Shown here piece by piece: positions 43,962 through 52,399 of a stretch of DNA of 64,000 nt; position 1 is the first letter of the stretch, and every line of letters starts with the position of its first letter. Made by a program: the position numbers and the translations under genes. The notes under the pieces were generated by a model, which searched no databases, was not told where the DNA came from, and was given only the letters and a program-made list of their open reading frames with translations. Source of the stretch: Chitinophagaceae bacterium UBA1930 (GTDB lineage Bacteria; Bacteroidota; Bacteroidia; Chitinophagales; Chitinophagaceae); contig DDFK01000001.1 in NCBI GenBank assembly GCA_002337145.1, positions 620,001 to 684,000 of the forward strand. Direction: 5' to 3'.

Positions 43962-43995
43962 GAGCTGAGGTTTCTACCTCGGCTCATTCTTTTTT
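43962..43995. terminator. Rho-independent terminator, possibly bidirectional
   Basis: Stem GAGCTGAGGT/ACCTCGGCTC (one G.U pair) with loop TTTCT, followed by ATTCTTTTTT on the plus strand and GTTTTT on the minus strand. No annotated plus-strand gene precedes it. Confidence 0.65.
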
Positions 43996-44045
43996 AGGCC
44001 AAGAAGGCCTAATTATCAAGCATTTCAAGGGCATATACTAAAAAA

Positions 44046-44081
44046 GCGGTATCTATTTCTATTGTAAGAAATGGATACCGC
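44046..44081 (-). terminator. Terminator of the tandem Wzi-like operon
   Basis: A 15-bp stem GCGGTATCTATTTCT/AGAAATGGATACCGC with one mismatch or wobble and a 6-nt loop, 31 bp after the stop at 44113; on the minus strand it is followed by TTTTTTAG. Confidence 0.85.
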
Positions 44082-44112
44082 CATTAGCTATTTGAACAAC
44101 CAGTTATTATAC

Positions 44113-45807
44113 TTAGAACATAAACTCCCTTCTTCCGATATTGAACCTGATGCCGGCAGAAAAAACGGATGTGTTTGCACTGCCTGTGCTCATGCGGTTA
44201 TATTGACGAGAAAGGAAGGAAACATCAAAAAACAGGTTCTCTTTTATTTCATAACTCACCAAGAAGGTGATGATGGTACATTTTGCCAAGTCACCCACAC
44301 CTACTGTCCAGCCATTATCGCCCAATGCCCTTGTACTATTGAAAGAAAAAATATTGCCGCCATAATTCTGGTTGATGCCCGCAATGCTGCTATCTAGCCC
44401 CTGCCTGTAATAGATAGCTTTCGCTTCCAAATACAATTGCTTTACTGGCTGGTATTTTACAATGGCAATATACTCTTCAAAATTCGCCCCCAATGGATGT
44501 GCCAACGGCTGGTTGTAATGATTGTAGCTAGTTGTAGAATCGCTAGATGAGTAAGTAAAAGGCCTTACCCGGTTTGTTTCCAATTGAACATCCACATTCT
44601 TGAAACCAAATGCGTCAATGTATTTCAAACCTGCCTGGTAACCGAACTTATTTCCCCACCAATTGTTCTTCAATTCATCCAGCTTTATTTTATCAATCAT
44701 GCCCTGGCCATATAGTTGCACTTTTTTAGCCAGGTTCATTTTTACCGTAAAGCCTGTATAGCTTTTATCTTTTATACCATTGCTATTGTCATTGGGTATG
44801 TGGGCATAGATAACGGGGTTCAACAGGCCAAAACTCAAGGCATCGGATTTACCCAACATCACCCCATCAAACAGCCCAAGCGTAAGCCACTTGTTTGCGT
44901 TAAAATTTAAATAGCTTACACGATAGTATTTGCGTGGGTATAAATAATCGCCTCCAATTCTATGTAAGGGTGGCACCAGTTCAGAAAAAATGTTTTCATA
45001 ATTAAACTTGCCAAAATGCGTGTTTACTTTTAGGTACATGGCATTGGTGCTAAAATCGCTTAGTAACAGGCTCCTATAGCCGTCCCCAATAAAATTCCTG
45101 CCGTAGCCCAATTGCATATCCATAAATTTCGCCACTTTCCATGTAAGGCTGCTGCGTACATCAAAGTAATCGTAACCATTTACCTTAAACCCTTTTCTAA
45201 AACCCACACCAGGTATCGCACCATATTTGTTTACCCAATCCTGCACATAGATTGGTTGCCGTTCCTGATTCTCTGTAAAGTAGAAGTCAAACCCAATTTT
45301 TTCACCAATCATGCCACGTATTACTGCCCCGCGTTGGTTGATGAATGTGCCACTAGGGTTACCGCCATTGCTCCCCTGCTGGTATTGGATAATCGGGTTT
45401 GCAATCAAGGTAAAATCTTTACTCTTCATCTCTACCATATTGCCCCTTGTTTGATAGAAATATTTAAGTATCGGCTTTTCGCTGATATAGGTTTCCCTTG
45501 GCTTGCTCCACTCACTGTTGTTCATCAACAAGCGTTGCATATTGTATTTGTCAATATCGGTAATCCCTTTTGCACGTTTGTCACCTGCATTATACAAACT
45601 GTCGTACAATTCCACATCCTTTACAATATCCCTCCTGTTGTAGGGTTTAACGCTCGAAAACGAAAGTGTCTTTGTTCTGGTCTTTATTTCCAGCCTGTTT
45701 AACAAACTTTCCTCTTTGCCACCTGCAATAAGATAGGTTGTTTGTGATGAAGCAACCATTGGCAATGCAACCAACAATGTATTGACGATATATTTTGAAA
45801 TTTTCAT
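44113..45807 (-). CDS. Wzi-like outer-membrane barrel, tandem copy B
   Basis: 564 residues from the ATG at 45807; signal peptide ends PMVASSQ. Opening TTYLIAGGKEESLLNRLEIK and KPYNRRDIVKDVELYD, then NMQRLLMNNSEW, are shared with the upstream gene; the rest is a beta-barrel (GYGRNFIGDGYRSLLLSDF, RVRPFTYSSSD, HPLGANFEEYIAI). This is the Bacteroidota capsule-assembly Wzi family. An ATG at 45825 sits directly after the preceding stop but precedes the signal peptide by six residues. Adjacent paralogues suggest gene duplication. Confidence 0.8.
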   Translation of the reverse strand: MKISKYIVNTLLVALPMVASSQTTYLIAGGKEESLLNRLEIKTRTKTLSFSSVKPYNRRDIVKDVELYDSLYNAGDKRAKGITDIDKYNMQRLLMNNSEWSKPRETYISEKPILKYFYQTRGNMVEMKSKDFTLIANPIIQYQQGSNGGNPSGTFINQRGAVIRGMIGEKIGFDFYFTENQERQPIYVQDWVNKYGAIPGVGFRKGFKVNGYDYFDVRSSLTWKVAKFMDMQLGYGRNFIGDGYRSLLLSDFSTNAMYLKVNTHFGKFNYENIFSELVPPLHRIGGDYLYPRKYYRVSYLNFNANKWLTLGLFDGVMLGKSDALSFGLLNPVIYAHIPNDNSNGIKDKSYTGFTVKMNLAKKVQLYGQGMIDKIKLDELKNNWWGNKFGYQAGLKYIDAFGFKNVDVQLETNRVRPFTYSSSDSTTSYNHYNQPLAHPLGANFEEYIAIVKYQPVKQLYLEAKAIYYRQGLDSSIAGINQNYGGNIFSFNSTRALGDNGWTVGVGDLAKCTIITFLVSYEIKENLFFDVSFLSRQYNRMSTGSANTSVFSAGIRFNIGRREFMF

Positions 45808-45825
45808 TATCCCTTTTTTGTTCAT

Positions 45826-47505
45826 TTAAAAATCAAATTCGCGTTTGGCAATGTTCCATCTAAAGCCTACATTGAAGATGGTGGTATTCTGCTTGCTGCC
45901 TGATGAAAGTTTATAGTTACGCAGCGTAAACCCTGCTTCCAGAAACAGGTTTTCCCTTACTTCATAAGAAGCATTCGCTGATGCATAGATGCAGGTTCCT
46001 TTATCGCCGCTACCCACATTCCAGCCATGCTCCTTAGCCAGGCCCGTGACTGGGTCAATTGCCCTAACCCTATAATCACTCAGTATATTGTTGCCAAAAT
46101 TCTGCCCTGCAGAATCCTGCCCCTGATAATAATACATCAGCTTGGCCTGCAGGTACAATTTCTTCAAAGGCTGATAACGTGCAATGCCAATAAATTCCTG
46201 GAAGCTTGCCCCTAACTGATGTGCCAATGGCTGACTGGCATTTGAATAATTAGAAACGGAATCATAGTGCGTATACGTAAAAGGCCTTGCACGGTTACTT
46301 TCCACCTGTAGGTCCAGGTTTTTGATACCAAATGCATCTATATATTTTGCACCCAACTGGTAGCCAAATTTGTTTGCCCACCAACCACTGTTTGCCTTTA
46401 CCTCCTTCAACAGGAATTCATCCAATATAATTTGGGAATATACCTGTAAACGATGGTTCACATTTGCCTTTACATTCAGCCCCAGCAAGGCATTGTCAGG
46501 GCTACCGCTTTGCTGTTCCATTGCACGCAAAAAGGTAAACGGCAATACATAGTTCAGGTCAAACTGTTTCTTACGGCCAAATACAACCGCATCAAACAAT
46601 CCGATATTCAGCCAACGGTTTGCATTAAAGCTGATGGTATTGATGCGTAAATATTTTTTCTCATCAGCCTGGTTAACGATACCAAACTGCGGGGTAAGTT
46701 TCATGTACAGGTTCTCAATATTAAATTTCCATAACCTTGTATTGATTTTAAAGAACAACGCACTACCGCTAAAATCGCTCAACCACAAACTACGTATGCC
46801 ATTGCCTAAAAAATTCCGGTCATAACCTGCCTGCATGTCTATATGCTTGGCAACCGTCCACTGCAATGAAGCCCTTACGTCGTAATACCTTACTGCATTG
46901 CTATCGGTAACATTGAAATTGCCAAAACCAGGCACCGCATGGAATTTGTTAGTAAACTGCCTTACATAATACGGCGTCCTTTCCTGATTGCCCGTCATGT
47001 AAAAATCAAAAGCCAGCTTCTTTGCAATCAACCCATGCGACACAACCCCGCCCGATGCCAGGTACACGCTTTGCTTATCATAACTCTCAAACGATTGCTG
47101 GTATTGCAATGCAGGGTTCAGTACCATAAAAAAATTGGGCCTGTTCACCTCAACCAAATTGCTGCTGCTCTTTTTGTTATTGAATGATGAAGTTGAATTG
47201 GTGTATTCCTTGCCCGCCATCAAAAACCTGGTCATGTTGTAACGGTCAATAGGTGTAATATCAGCGGCAATGCGGTTCTGGTTGCGTTGCAGGCTATCTA
47301 TCATTTGTACCTGCTCTACCAGTAACCTGCGGTTAAACGGCCTGATAAAAGAATGGTTCAACCCCTCCGTTCTTGCTTTTATTTCCAGACGTTCCATCAA
47401 AATATAGTCCTTGCTACCGGGCATTATATAAGATGTTTGTGCAGAGGAGGCAAAGGGAATGAGCAGCAGGATAATTTTGAGAAGAGTTTTAATACTTTGC
47501 GTCAT
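45826..47505 (-). CDS. Wzi-like outer-membrane barrel, tandem copy A
   Basis: 559 residues when started at 47505 (MTQSIKTLLKI), which gives a signal peptide ending FASSAQ; the frame stays open far upstream into the divergent dihydroorotase gene, so the longer version is unlikely. SYIMPGSKDYILMERLEIKA, NRRLLVEQVQMIDSL, GYDRNFLGNGIRSLWLSDFSG and RARPFTYTHYDSVSNY parallel copy B along the whole length. No polysaccharide genes adjoin it; the main locus is 8 kb away beyond gldJ and murF. Confidence 0.82.
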   Translation of the reverse strand: MTQSIKTLLKIILLLIPFASSAQTSYIMPGSKDYILMERLEIKARTEGLNHSFIRPFNRRLLVEQVQMIDSLQRNQNRIAADITPIDRYNMTRFLMAGKEYTNSTSSFNNKKSSSNLVEVNRPNFFMVLNPALQYQQSFESYDKQSVYLASGGVVSHGLIAKKLAFDFYMTGNQERTPYYVRQFTNKFHAVPGFGNFNVTDSNAVRYYDVRASLQWTVAKHIDMQAGYDRNFLGNGIRSLWLSDFSGSALFFKINTRLWKFNIENLYMKLTPQFGIVNQADEKKYLRINTISFNANRWLNIGLFDAVVFGRKKQFDLNYVLPFTFLRAMEQQSGSPDNALLGLNVKANVNHRLQVYSQIILDEFLLKEVKANSGWWANKFGYQLGAKYIDAFGIKNLDLQVESNRARPFTYTHYDSVSNYSNASQPLAHQLGASFQEFIGIARYQPLKKLYLQAKLMYYYQGQDSAGQNFGNNILSDYRVRAIDPVTGLAKEHGWNVGSGDKGTCIYASANASYEVRENLFLEAGFTLRNYKLSSGSKQNTTIFNVGFRWNIAKREFDF

Positions 47506-47538
47506 GTTACTTTCGGTTAAAACAGATAAATTGGCAGG

Positions 47539-48879
47539 ATGAAAAATTATATAATTAAAGATACAACCATCGTCAACGAAGGGCAAAGGATTAGTGGTGA
47601 TGTGTTGATAAAAAACCAACGCATAGCCAAAGTCGGCGGAGTTATCAACACCGTTGAAAACATGGTTGAAATAGATGGCAGCAACCAGTTTGTACTGCCT
47701 GGTGCCATTGACGACCAGGTGCATTTCAGGGAGCCGGGACTTACACACAAAGCCAACATTTACACGGAAGCAAAAGCTGCGATAGCCGGTGGTGTTACCA
47801 GCTTCATGGAAATGCCAAACACAAGCCCCCCAAGCCTTACACACGAACTGTTGGAGGCAAAGTACAGCATTGCCCAACAAACGGCATTGGCCAATTATTC
47901 TTTTTTTATAGGCACCAGCAATGATAATTATGAAGAAGTGATGAAAGCCAATAACAGGAAAAACGATATCTGTGGTGTAAAGATTTTCATGGGCTCCTCA
48001 ACAGGCAATTTGTTGGTAGATAACCCACTGATGCTTGACCGGGTTTTTGCCGGCAGCGAACTGTTGATTGCAACGCATTGCGAAGAAGAGAAAATGATAC
48101 GGGAGAACTTTGAACAACGGAAAAAGGAGAAAGCGGTATTGGATGCCTCGGACCACCCGATCATACGCAATGAAGAAGAATGTTTTGAATCCTCCTTCAA
48201 GGCAATACAGTTTGCCAAGAAATACAATAGCCGCCTGCACATACTGCATATCAGTACCGAAAAGGAACTGCAACTGTTTGGCAATATGCTGCCATTGAAA
48301 GATAAAAGGATTACAGCCGAAGTATGTGTGCACCATTTGCATTTTACCAGCAATGATTACGACAGGCTGGGCAACCAGATAAAATGCAACCCCGCCATTA
48401 AGGCCCCGCATAACCGTGAAGCTTTATGGCAGGCTTTGTTAGATGACCGATTGGATGTAATAGCTACCGACCATGCACCGCATACATGGGAGGAAAAGAA
48501 TGAACCTTACGAGAAAGCACATGCTGGTCTTCCTTTGGTTCAGCATTCACTGTTGCTGATGCTGCATTATGTACAACAAGGAAAAATAAGCCTGGAAAAA
48601 GTGGTAGAAAAAATGAGCCACGCCGTTGCCACCTGCTTCCAGGTAAAAGAGCGTGGCTTTATACGTGAAGGCTATTTTGCCGACCTCGTAATGGTAAACA
48701 TGAACCAACATACCACTGCCACCAAAGAAAATATTCTGTACAAATGCGGATGGAGCCCGTTGGAAGGCTTCACATTTCCGGCAGCCATTACCCACACTTT
48801 TGTAAATGGGCACCTGACTTATGGAAACGGTGTTTGGGATGAATCTCAAATGGGGCAAAGAATGAAGTTTGAGCGATAG
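47539..48879 (+). CDS. pyrC: Dihydroorotase
   Basis: 446 residues. Cyclises carbamoyl-aspartate to dihydroorotate in pyrimidine synthesis. PGAIDDQVHFREPGLTHK (zinc HxH and substrate Arg), GGVTSFMEMPNT, VKIFMGSSTGN (bridging Lys), HILHISTEKEL and VIATDHAPHTWEEK (catalytic Asp) are all present, typical of the class I amidohydrolase type. It is divergent from the Wzi-like pair with 33 bp between start codons. Confidence 0.92.
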   Translation: MKNYIIKDTTIVNEGQRISGDVLIKNQRIAKVGGVINTVENMVEIDGSNQFVLPGAIDDQVHFREPGLTHKANIYTEAKAAIAGGVTSFMEMPNTSPPSLTHELLEAKYSIAQQTALANYSFFIGTSNDNYEEVMKANNRKNDICGVKIFMGSSTGNLLVDNPLMLDRVFAGSELLIATHCEEEKMIRENFEQRKKEKAVLDASDHPIIRNEEECFESSFKAIQFAKKYNSRLHILHISTEKELQLFGNMLPLKDKRITAEVCVHHLHFTSNDYDRLGNQIKCNPAIKAPHNREALWQALLDDRLDVIATDHAPHTWEEKNEPYEKAHAGLPLVQHSLLLMLHYVQQGKISLEKVVEKMSHAVATCFQVKERGFIREGYFADLVMVNMNQHTTATKENILYKCGWSPLEGFTFPAAITHTFVNGHLTYGNGVWDESQMGQRMKFER

Positions 48880-48921
48880 CATACAAGTACGCATCAACAC
48901 TTTAAACCTTCAACAAAACAC

Positions 48922-50235
48922 ATGCAAGCAGACAAAACCACCCTCTCCGACCTTTCCATTTTTAACCACGAAGAAGAGCTTTCTGTTTTTCATCATCTCA
49001 ACTTTACGCATACCAACGAAGGCAGGGAGCATTTAAGACTGTTGCTGAGCAAGCCGTTGGATAGCCTGGCTGCCATTGTGGATGCACAGAAAACAATTCA
49101 GCAATTACAGTCTGTTAGCAACAAATGGCCTGCTACCATAACCAATGGCACCATCATGGTTGTGGAGCGTTTTTTTGATACACAGGTAAATACCTATCCC
49201 AACCATCCTACAGCCATCAGCAGTTTTTTTTACAAGCTGGTAAACTATCCCGATTATGCCATTACAAGATATACAGTAGATCATTGCATCAGTTTTGTAA
49301 AAGGTATGCAACAAGTAGTGGATGTATTGCACGAGCCAGCAAGCAATCACTTACAGGTAAACGTTGGCCGGATTAAGCTACTATTGCATAAACCCATGGT
49401 ACAGCAAATGCTGCAAAGGGAAAAGAAGCAGGTACTTACACCTGTTGAAGTACTGAAGTTCGGCAATTTTTTACGGTACAGTTTCAAGCATGAGCTGTAC
49501 GAGCTGGTTACCATTTACAGCAAGCTGGATGCCTACCTTAGCCTGGCAACAGCTTGTACAAAATATGGTTTCTGCTTTCCCCAATTCAAGGAATCTGCAC
49601 AACCTTTCATTGAAGCCGAAGGCCTGTACCATTTGCTATTGGACATCCCTGTTAGCTATACGGTACAGTTAAACAAAGAATCGAATTTTCTTTTTCTTAC
49701 TGGGGCCAACATGGCAGGCAAAAGCACTTTCATAAAGGCAGTGGGCATAGGTGTTTATCTGGCACATATTGGCATGGGCGTGCCTGCAAAAAAAATGCAG
49801 TTGAGCCTATTTGATGGGCTGCTAAGCAATATACAGGTTGCCGATAATATCATTAAAGGCGAAAGTTATTTTTTCAATGAAGTGCAACGCATAAAAAGTA
49901 CCATCGAAAAAATAAGTGATGGCAAAAAATGGCTGATACTGATTGACGAACTGTTTAAGGGAACCAATGTGCAAGATGCCATGAAATGCAGCACCACTGT
50001 AATTGAAGGTTTGCGGAAAATGGACAATGCCCTGTTTGTACTCTCTACACACTTATACGAAATTGGCGATAGCCTGAAACAGTACGCCAATATACAGTTC
50101 AGGTATTTTGAAACAAGCGTGGCCAACGAACAGTTGGTGTTTAGCTATCAGTTAAAAGAAGGCATCAGCAATGACAGGCTGGGTTATTTGATCCTTAAAA
50201 AAGAAGGTGTGGTACAGATGCTGGAAAAATTATAA
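48922..50235 (+). CDS. Short MutS-family ATPase lacking the mismatch-recognition domain
   Basis: 437 residues, against about 860 for MutS. The first 240 residues resemble the MutS core helices (LNFTHTNEGREHLRLLLSKP); the C-terminal ABC-type ATPase has Walker A TGANMAGKSTF (about 260-270), GESYFFNEVQRIKS, Walker B WLILIDELFKGTN and STHLYEIGD. There is no N-terminal mismatch-binding Phe-x-Glu domain and no Smr nuclease, so it is neither MutS nor MutS2. Such short MutS homologues occur in Bacteroidota with unknown role. It follows pyrC by 42 bp. Confidence 0.88.
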   Translation: MQADKTTLSDLSIFNHEEELSVFHHLNFTHTNEGREHLRLLLSKPLDSLAAIVDAQKTIQQLQSVSNKWPATITNGTIMVVERFFDTQVNTYPNHPTAISSFFYKLVNYPDYAITRYTVDHCISFVKGMQQVVDVLHEPASNHLQVNVGRIKLLLHKPMVQQMLQREKKQVLTPVEVLKFGNFLRYSFKHELYELVTIYSKLDAYLSLATACTKYGFCFPQFKESAQPFIEAEGLYHLLLDIPVSYTVQLNKESNFLFLTGANMAGKSTFIKAVGIGVYLAHIGMGVPAKKMQLSLFDGLLSNIQVADNIIKGESYFFNEVQRIKSTIEKISDGKKWLILIDELFKGTNVQDAMKCSTTVIEGLRKMDNALFVLSTHLYEIGDSLKQYANIQFRYFETSVANEQLVFSYQLKEGISNDRLGYLILKKEGVVQMLEKL

Positions 50236-50240
50236 AAAAA

Positions 50241-50263
50241 GCCGGTACCCCTGCAGTACCGGC
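50241..50263 (-). terminator. Hairpin oriented as a minus-strand terminator
   Basis: Stem GCCGGTAC/GTACCGGC with a 7-nt loop. The T-tract (TTTTTTTATAATT) lies on the minus strand side, while the plus side continues CCAACATG, so it fits termination of leftward transcription better than of the MutS-like gene. Confidence 0.6.
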
Positions 50264-50310
50264 CCAACATGTTTCAAGTGTATAGAATAGGATTAAAAGA
50301 AACGGGTATA

Positions 50311-50400
50311 GGATTTGGATAATGGCTTCACAGGATATTGGATTGCTGGATTGTTGTTCACTTGAAATGTTCAGGAAAGGCTGTATAGGATATTGGATTT
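50311..50400. repeat. Imperfect heptamer-type tract (GGATNNN)
   Basis: The words GGATTTG, GGATATT, GGATTGC, GGATTGT and again GGATATT, GGATTTC recur, several in exact 7-bp phase (50333-50352 and 50388-50401). The tract is AT-rich and non-coding on the plus strand. Confidence 0.55.
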
Positions 50401-50410
50401 CAAAATCAGG

Positions 50411-50596
50411 TTAACAATTGATCATTATACTTTTATTCACTTGTATCTCGATATTTATACTGGAAAGCGTTTCTTCACACTCCACTTTTACCGCTACCAT
50501 TTTCTTGCTATAAATCAGTACAACAACTGCTATGGCTACTTTCAAGGCAATTGCCATCAATAATTTTTTAAAATTCATCCGTTCAATAAGTATCAT
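50411..50596 (-). CDS. Possible small membrane peptide
   Basis: 61 codons, or 55 from the second ATG (MNFKKLLMAIALKVAIAVVVLIYSK, one membrane helix), followed by a short polar tail. The only support is the membrane helix and a minus-strand terminator 150 bp downstream. No family recognised. Confidence 0.35.
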   Translation of the reverse strand: MILIERMNFKKLLMAIALKVAIAVVVLIYSKKMVAVKVECEETLSSINIEIQVNKSIMINC

Positions 50597-50976
50597 GGTA
50601 TTTCTTGTTTAGGATATTGTTTATTGCTTGTTTAACGATGTAAAACTGCACCGGATGCGTATCATAAACAATAATTACCGCACTAGGTTGTGCATCTTTT
50701 TGTTGAAGCGTAGAAAATAAAAAACGAACCGTTGGCAACCATGCAAAAACCTGCATGCCATTTCATTCATTGGGCAACAGCCATGCCTTTAACAATGCAA
50801 CACCATGATATCAATCAAACTGCAAGCTGGTGGTGCAAATATTCATACATCAACCAGCAACGGTTTAACTGTATTCATCTACGGCTCGTGTAGCATTGCA
50901 AACATTCCACCTACAAAAAGTTTTTGTACTGTTTTTTACTGGTCATTTTCGTGTTGTTCATTCAAAAAAACAAACT

Positions 50977-51402
50977 ATGACTACACAACAGATACAGCAT
51001 GTAAAATTTACCTGGGGTATAGTGGCACAACTGGATACCATAACAGTAGGTAGCCTATTCTATAACCGCCTGTTCGAAATTGTACCATCACTCAGGCACA
51101 TGTTTGCAAACCCAATGTCCGAACAATCAAAGAAACTGTTGGGTATGATTGGCTATGTGATCAATAAGCTCGACAAACTGGAAGACATTATTGAAGAAGT
51201 AGAGAAACTTGCACAACGCCATGTAAAGTATGGTGTAAAAAATGAGCACTATACCATTGTTGGTACCGCCTTGCTTTGGACGTTGAGCCAAGGCCTGGGC
51301 GAACATTGGACTGATGAAGTAAAAGAAGCGTGGATCACTTGCTATACCACATTGTCAAACGCCATGATTGCCGCAGCCCAACAGCCACAGGTTGCTGCAT
51401 AA
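50977..51402 (+). CDS. Single-domain globin, copy 1
   Basis: 141 residues from the ATG at 50977 (MTTQQIQHVKFTWG). The globin fold is recognised by GSLFYNRLFEIVPSLRHMF, the E-helix region SKKLLGMIGYVINKLDKL, the proximal His in LAQRHVKYGVKNEHYTIVG, and ALLWTLSQGLGEHWTDEVKEAW. This is the family related to flavohaemoglobin haem domains, without a reductase domain. The frame open upstream to 50896 lacks globin similarity. Possible roles are oxygen or NO binding. A second globin follows 95 bp downstream. Confidence 0.92.
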   Translation: MTTQQIQHVKFTWGIVAQLDTITVGSLFYNRLFEIVPSLRHMFANPMSEQSKKLLGMIGYVINKLDKLEDIIEEVEKLAQRHVKYGVKNEHYTIVGTALLWTLSQGLGEHWTDEVKEAWITCYTTLSNAMIAAAQQPQVAA

Positions 51403-51497
51403 TGCACACACCTATGAACGGAACCATTGCTCCGCTTGCAACATAGCGGGGCAATTTGTATTACCTTATTTGTTGCACGTATTACCCCTAATATATC

Positions 51498-51920
51498 ATG
51501 ACCCCAAAACAAATAATACTCATCAAAAACAGCTGGAAGGTTCTCAAGATCATCGACACCTCATTGGTAGGTGATGTATTCTATAGCAGGCTCTTTCTCG
51601 AAATGCCTTCCTTACGTACCTTATTCAATAGCAAAATGACCGACCAATACAGCAAGCTCATTGACATGCTGAGCTATATCGTTTCCAAAATTGACGACCT
51701 TACTGAAATCAACGAACAGTTGGCAGATTTGGCCATACGCCATGTAGCTTATGGTGTACGCCCTTCGCATTATGCTATTGTTGGCAAAACCTTGTTGTGG
51801 ACATTGGAAAAAGGCCTGGGTAAAGATTGGAACAATGAACTGAATGATGCATGGACGCTATGCTACGACACTATCTCCCACACCATGATAAATGCTGCAT
51901 ACCCCAACGAAAAAACATAA
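51498..51920 (+). CDS. Single-domain globin, copy 2
   Basis: 140 residues: GDVFYSRLFLEMPSLRTLF, SKLIDMLSYIVSKIDDL, proximal His in LAIRHVAYGVRPSHYAIVG and TLLWTLEKGLGKDWNNELNDAW. Parallel to copy 1 throughout, so the pair came from duplication followed by clear divergence. The start MTPKQIILIKNSWK fits the A-helix. Likely cotranscribed with copy 1 and ending at the terminator at 52252. Confidence 0.92.
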   Translation: MTPKQIILIKNSWKVLKIIDTSLVGDVFYSRLFLEMPSLRTLFNSKMTDQYSKLIDMLSYIVSKIDDLTEINEQLADLAIRHVAYGVRPSHYAIVGKTLLWTLEKGLGKDWNNELNDAWTLCYDTISHTMINAAYPNEKT

Positions 51921-52038
51921 ACGTTTGAGTTGGCCTTTATCAAGCCTTATACAATATTTACTACGCTTGGGTTTTAAAGATTTCATCAGCCACTGCATCA
52001 ATGCCACATTTGCACTGTCAAACAAAAACAATATCACT

Positions 52039-52218
52039 ATGGAAAAAAGAATCACCTTATCTACCACATTGCTGCTTGCAATAAAAACGGGCAATAAGGT
52101 CATCAAAGATACCGCTGCATCAAACCAGGCAACAGCAGGTTATACAAAGGTTGCCGCTGCTTCGGTAAATGCAAAAAGCATTCAACTGCATACAGTTGAA
52201 ACAATGGCACATTCATAA
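52039..52218 (+). CDS. Possible small protein after the globins
   Basis: 59 codons starting MEKRITLSTTLLLAIKTG, rich in Ala, Thr and Lys (IKDTAASNQATAGYTKVAAAS). It is 118 bp behind the second globin and 33 bp before a strong terminator, so it would lie on the globin transcript. No family recognised. Confidence 0.4.
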   Translation: MEKRITLSTTLLLAIKTGNKVIKDTAASNQATAGYTKVAAASVNAKSIQLHTVETMAHS

Positions 52219-52251
52219 AAGGTTCTATACATATATCAGTTGGTTTAGCAC

Positions 52252-52279
52252 GCCCTTTGTTTCCACAAGGGGCTTTTTT
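52252..52279 (+). terminator. Terminator of the globin transcript
   Basis: Stem GCCCTTTGT/ACAAGGGGC (one G.U pair), 4-nt loop, then TTTTTTA. Confidence 0.85.
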
Positions 52280-52399
52280 AATCGCTTCATATAAGTTTTG
52301 CAACGCCTTGTTTCAATTTTATACCGTTTCGGCCAAAACTATCCATAAACAGTAACGATATTCAGTAATTTGTAGCACTAAGCAATTTAAACACCCCCT

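Larger units (their letters stand above)
43515..44112. other. 598-bp spacer with several hairpins, possible small RNA
   Basis: No convincing protein gene. The plus strand has TAAATTTG (43668-43675, exact TAnnTTTG), a long AT-rich stretch, then a hairpin with a T-tract at 43962-43991. A second small palindrome TTAGGCC-aaga-AGGCCTAA-type lies at about 43995-44011. A 63-residue plus-strand frame (43720-43911) has no family-like sequence. Confidence 0.5.
50236..50976. other. Spacer between the MutS-like gene and the globins
   Basis: About 740 bp. It holds a minus-strand terminator-like hairpin (50241-50263), repeated GGATATTGGATT words, a 61-residue minus-strand frame (50411-50596), and a CATGCA/TGCATG inverted repeat (50740-50757). 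From 50597 to the first globin no other gene is convincing. Confidence 0.5.

Noticed and set aside
47506..47880. Long N-terminal extension of Wzi-like copy A
   Set aside because: It would overlap the divergent dihydroorotase gene and precede a clear signal peptide that starts at 47505.
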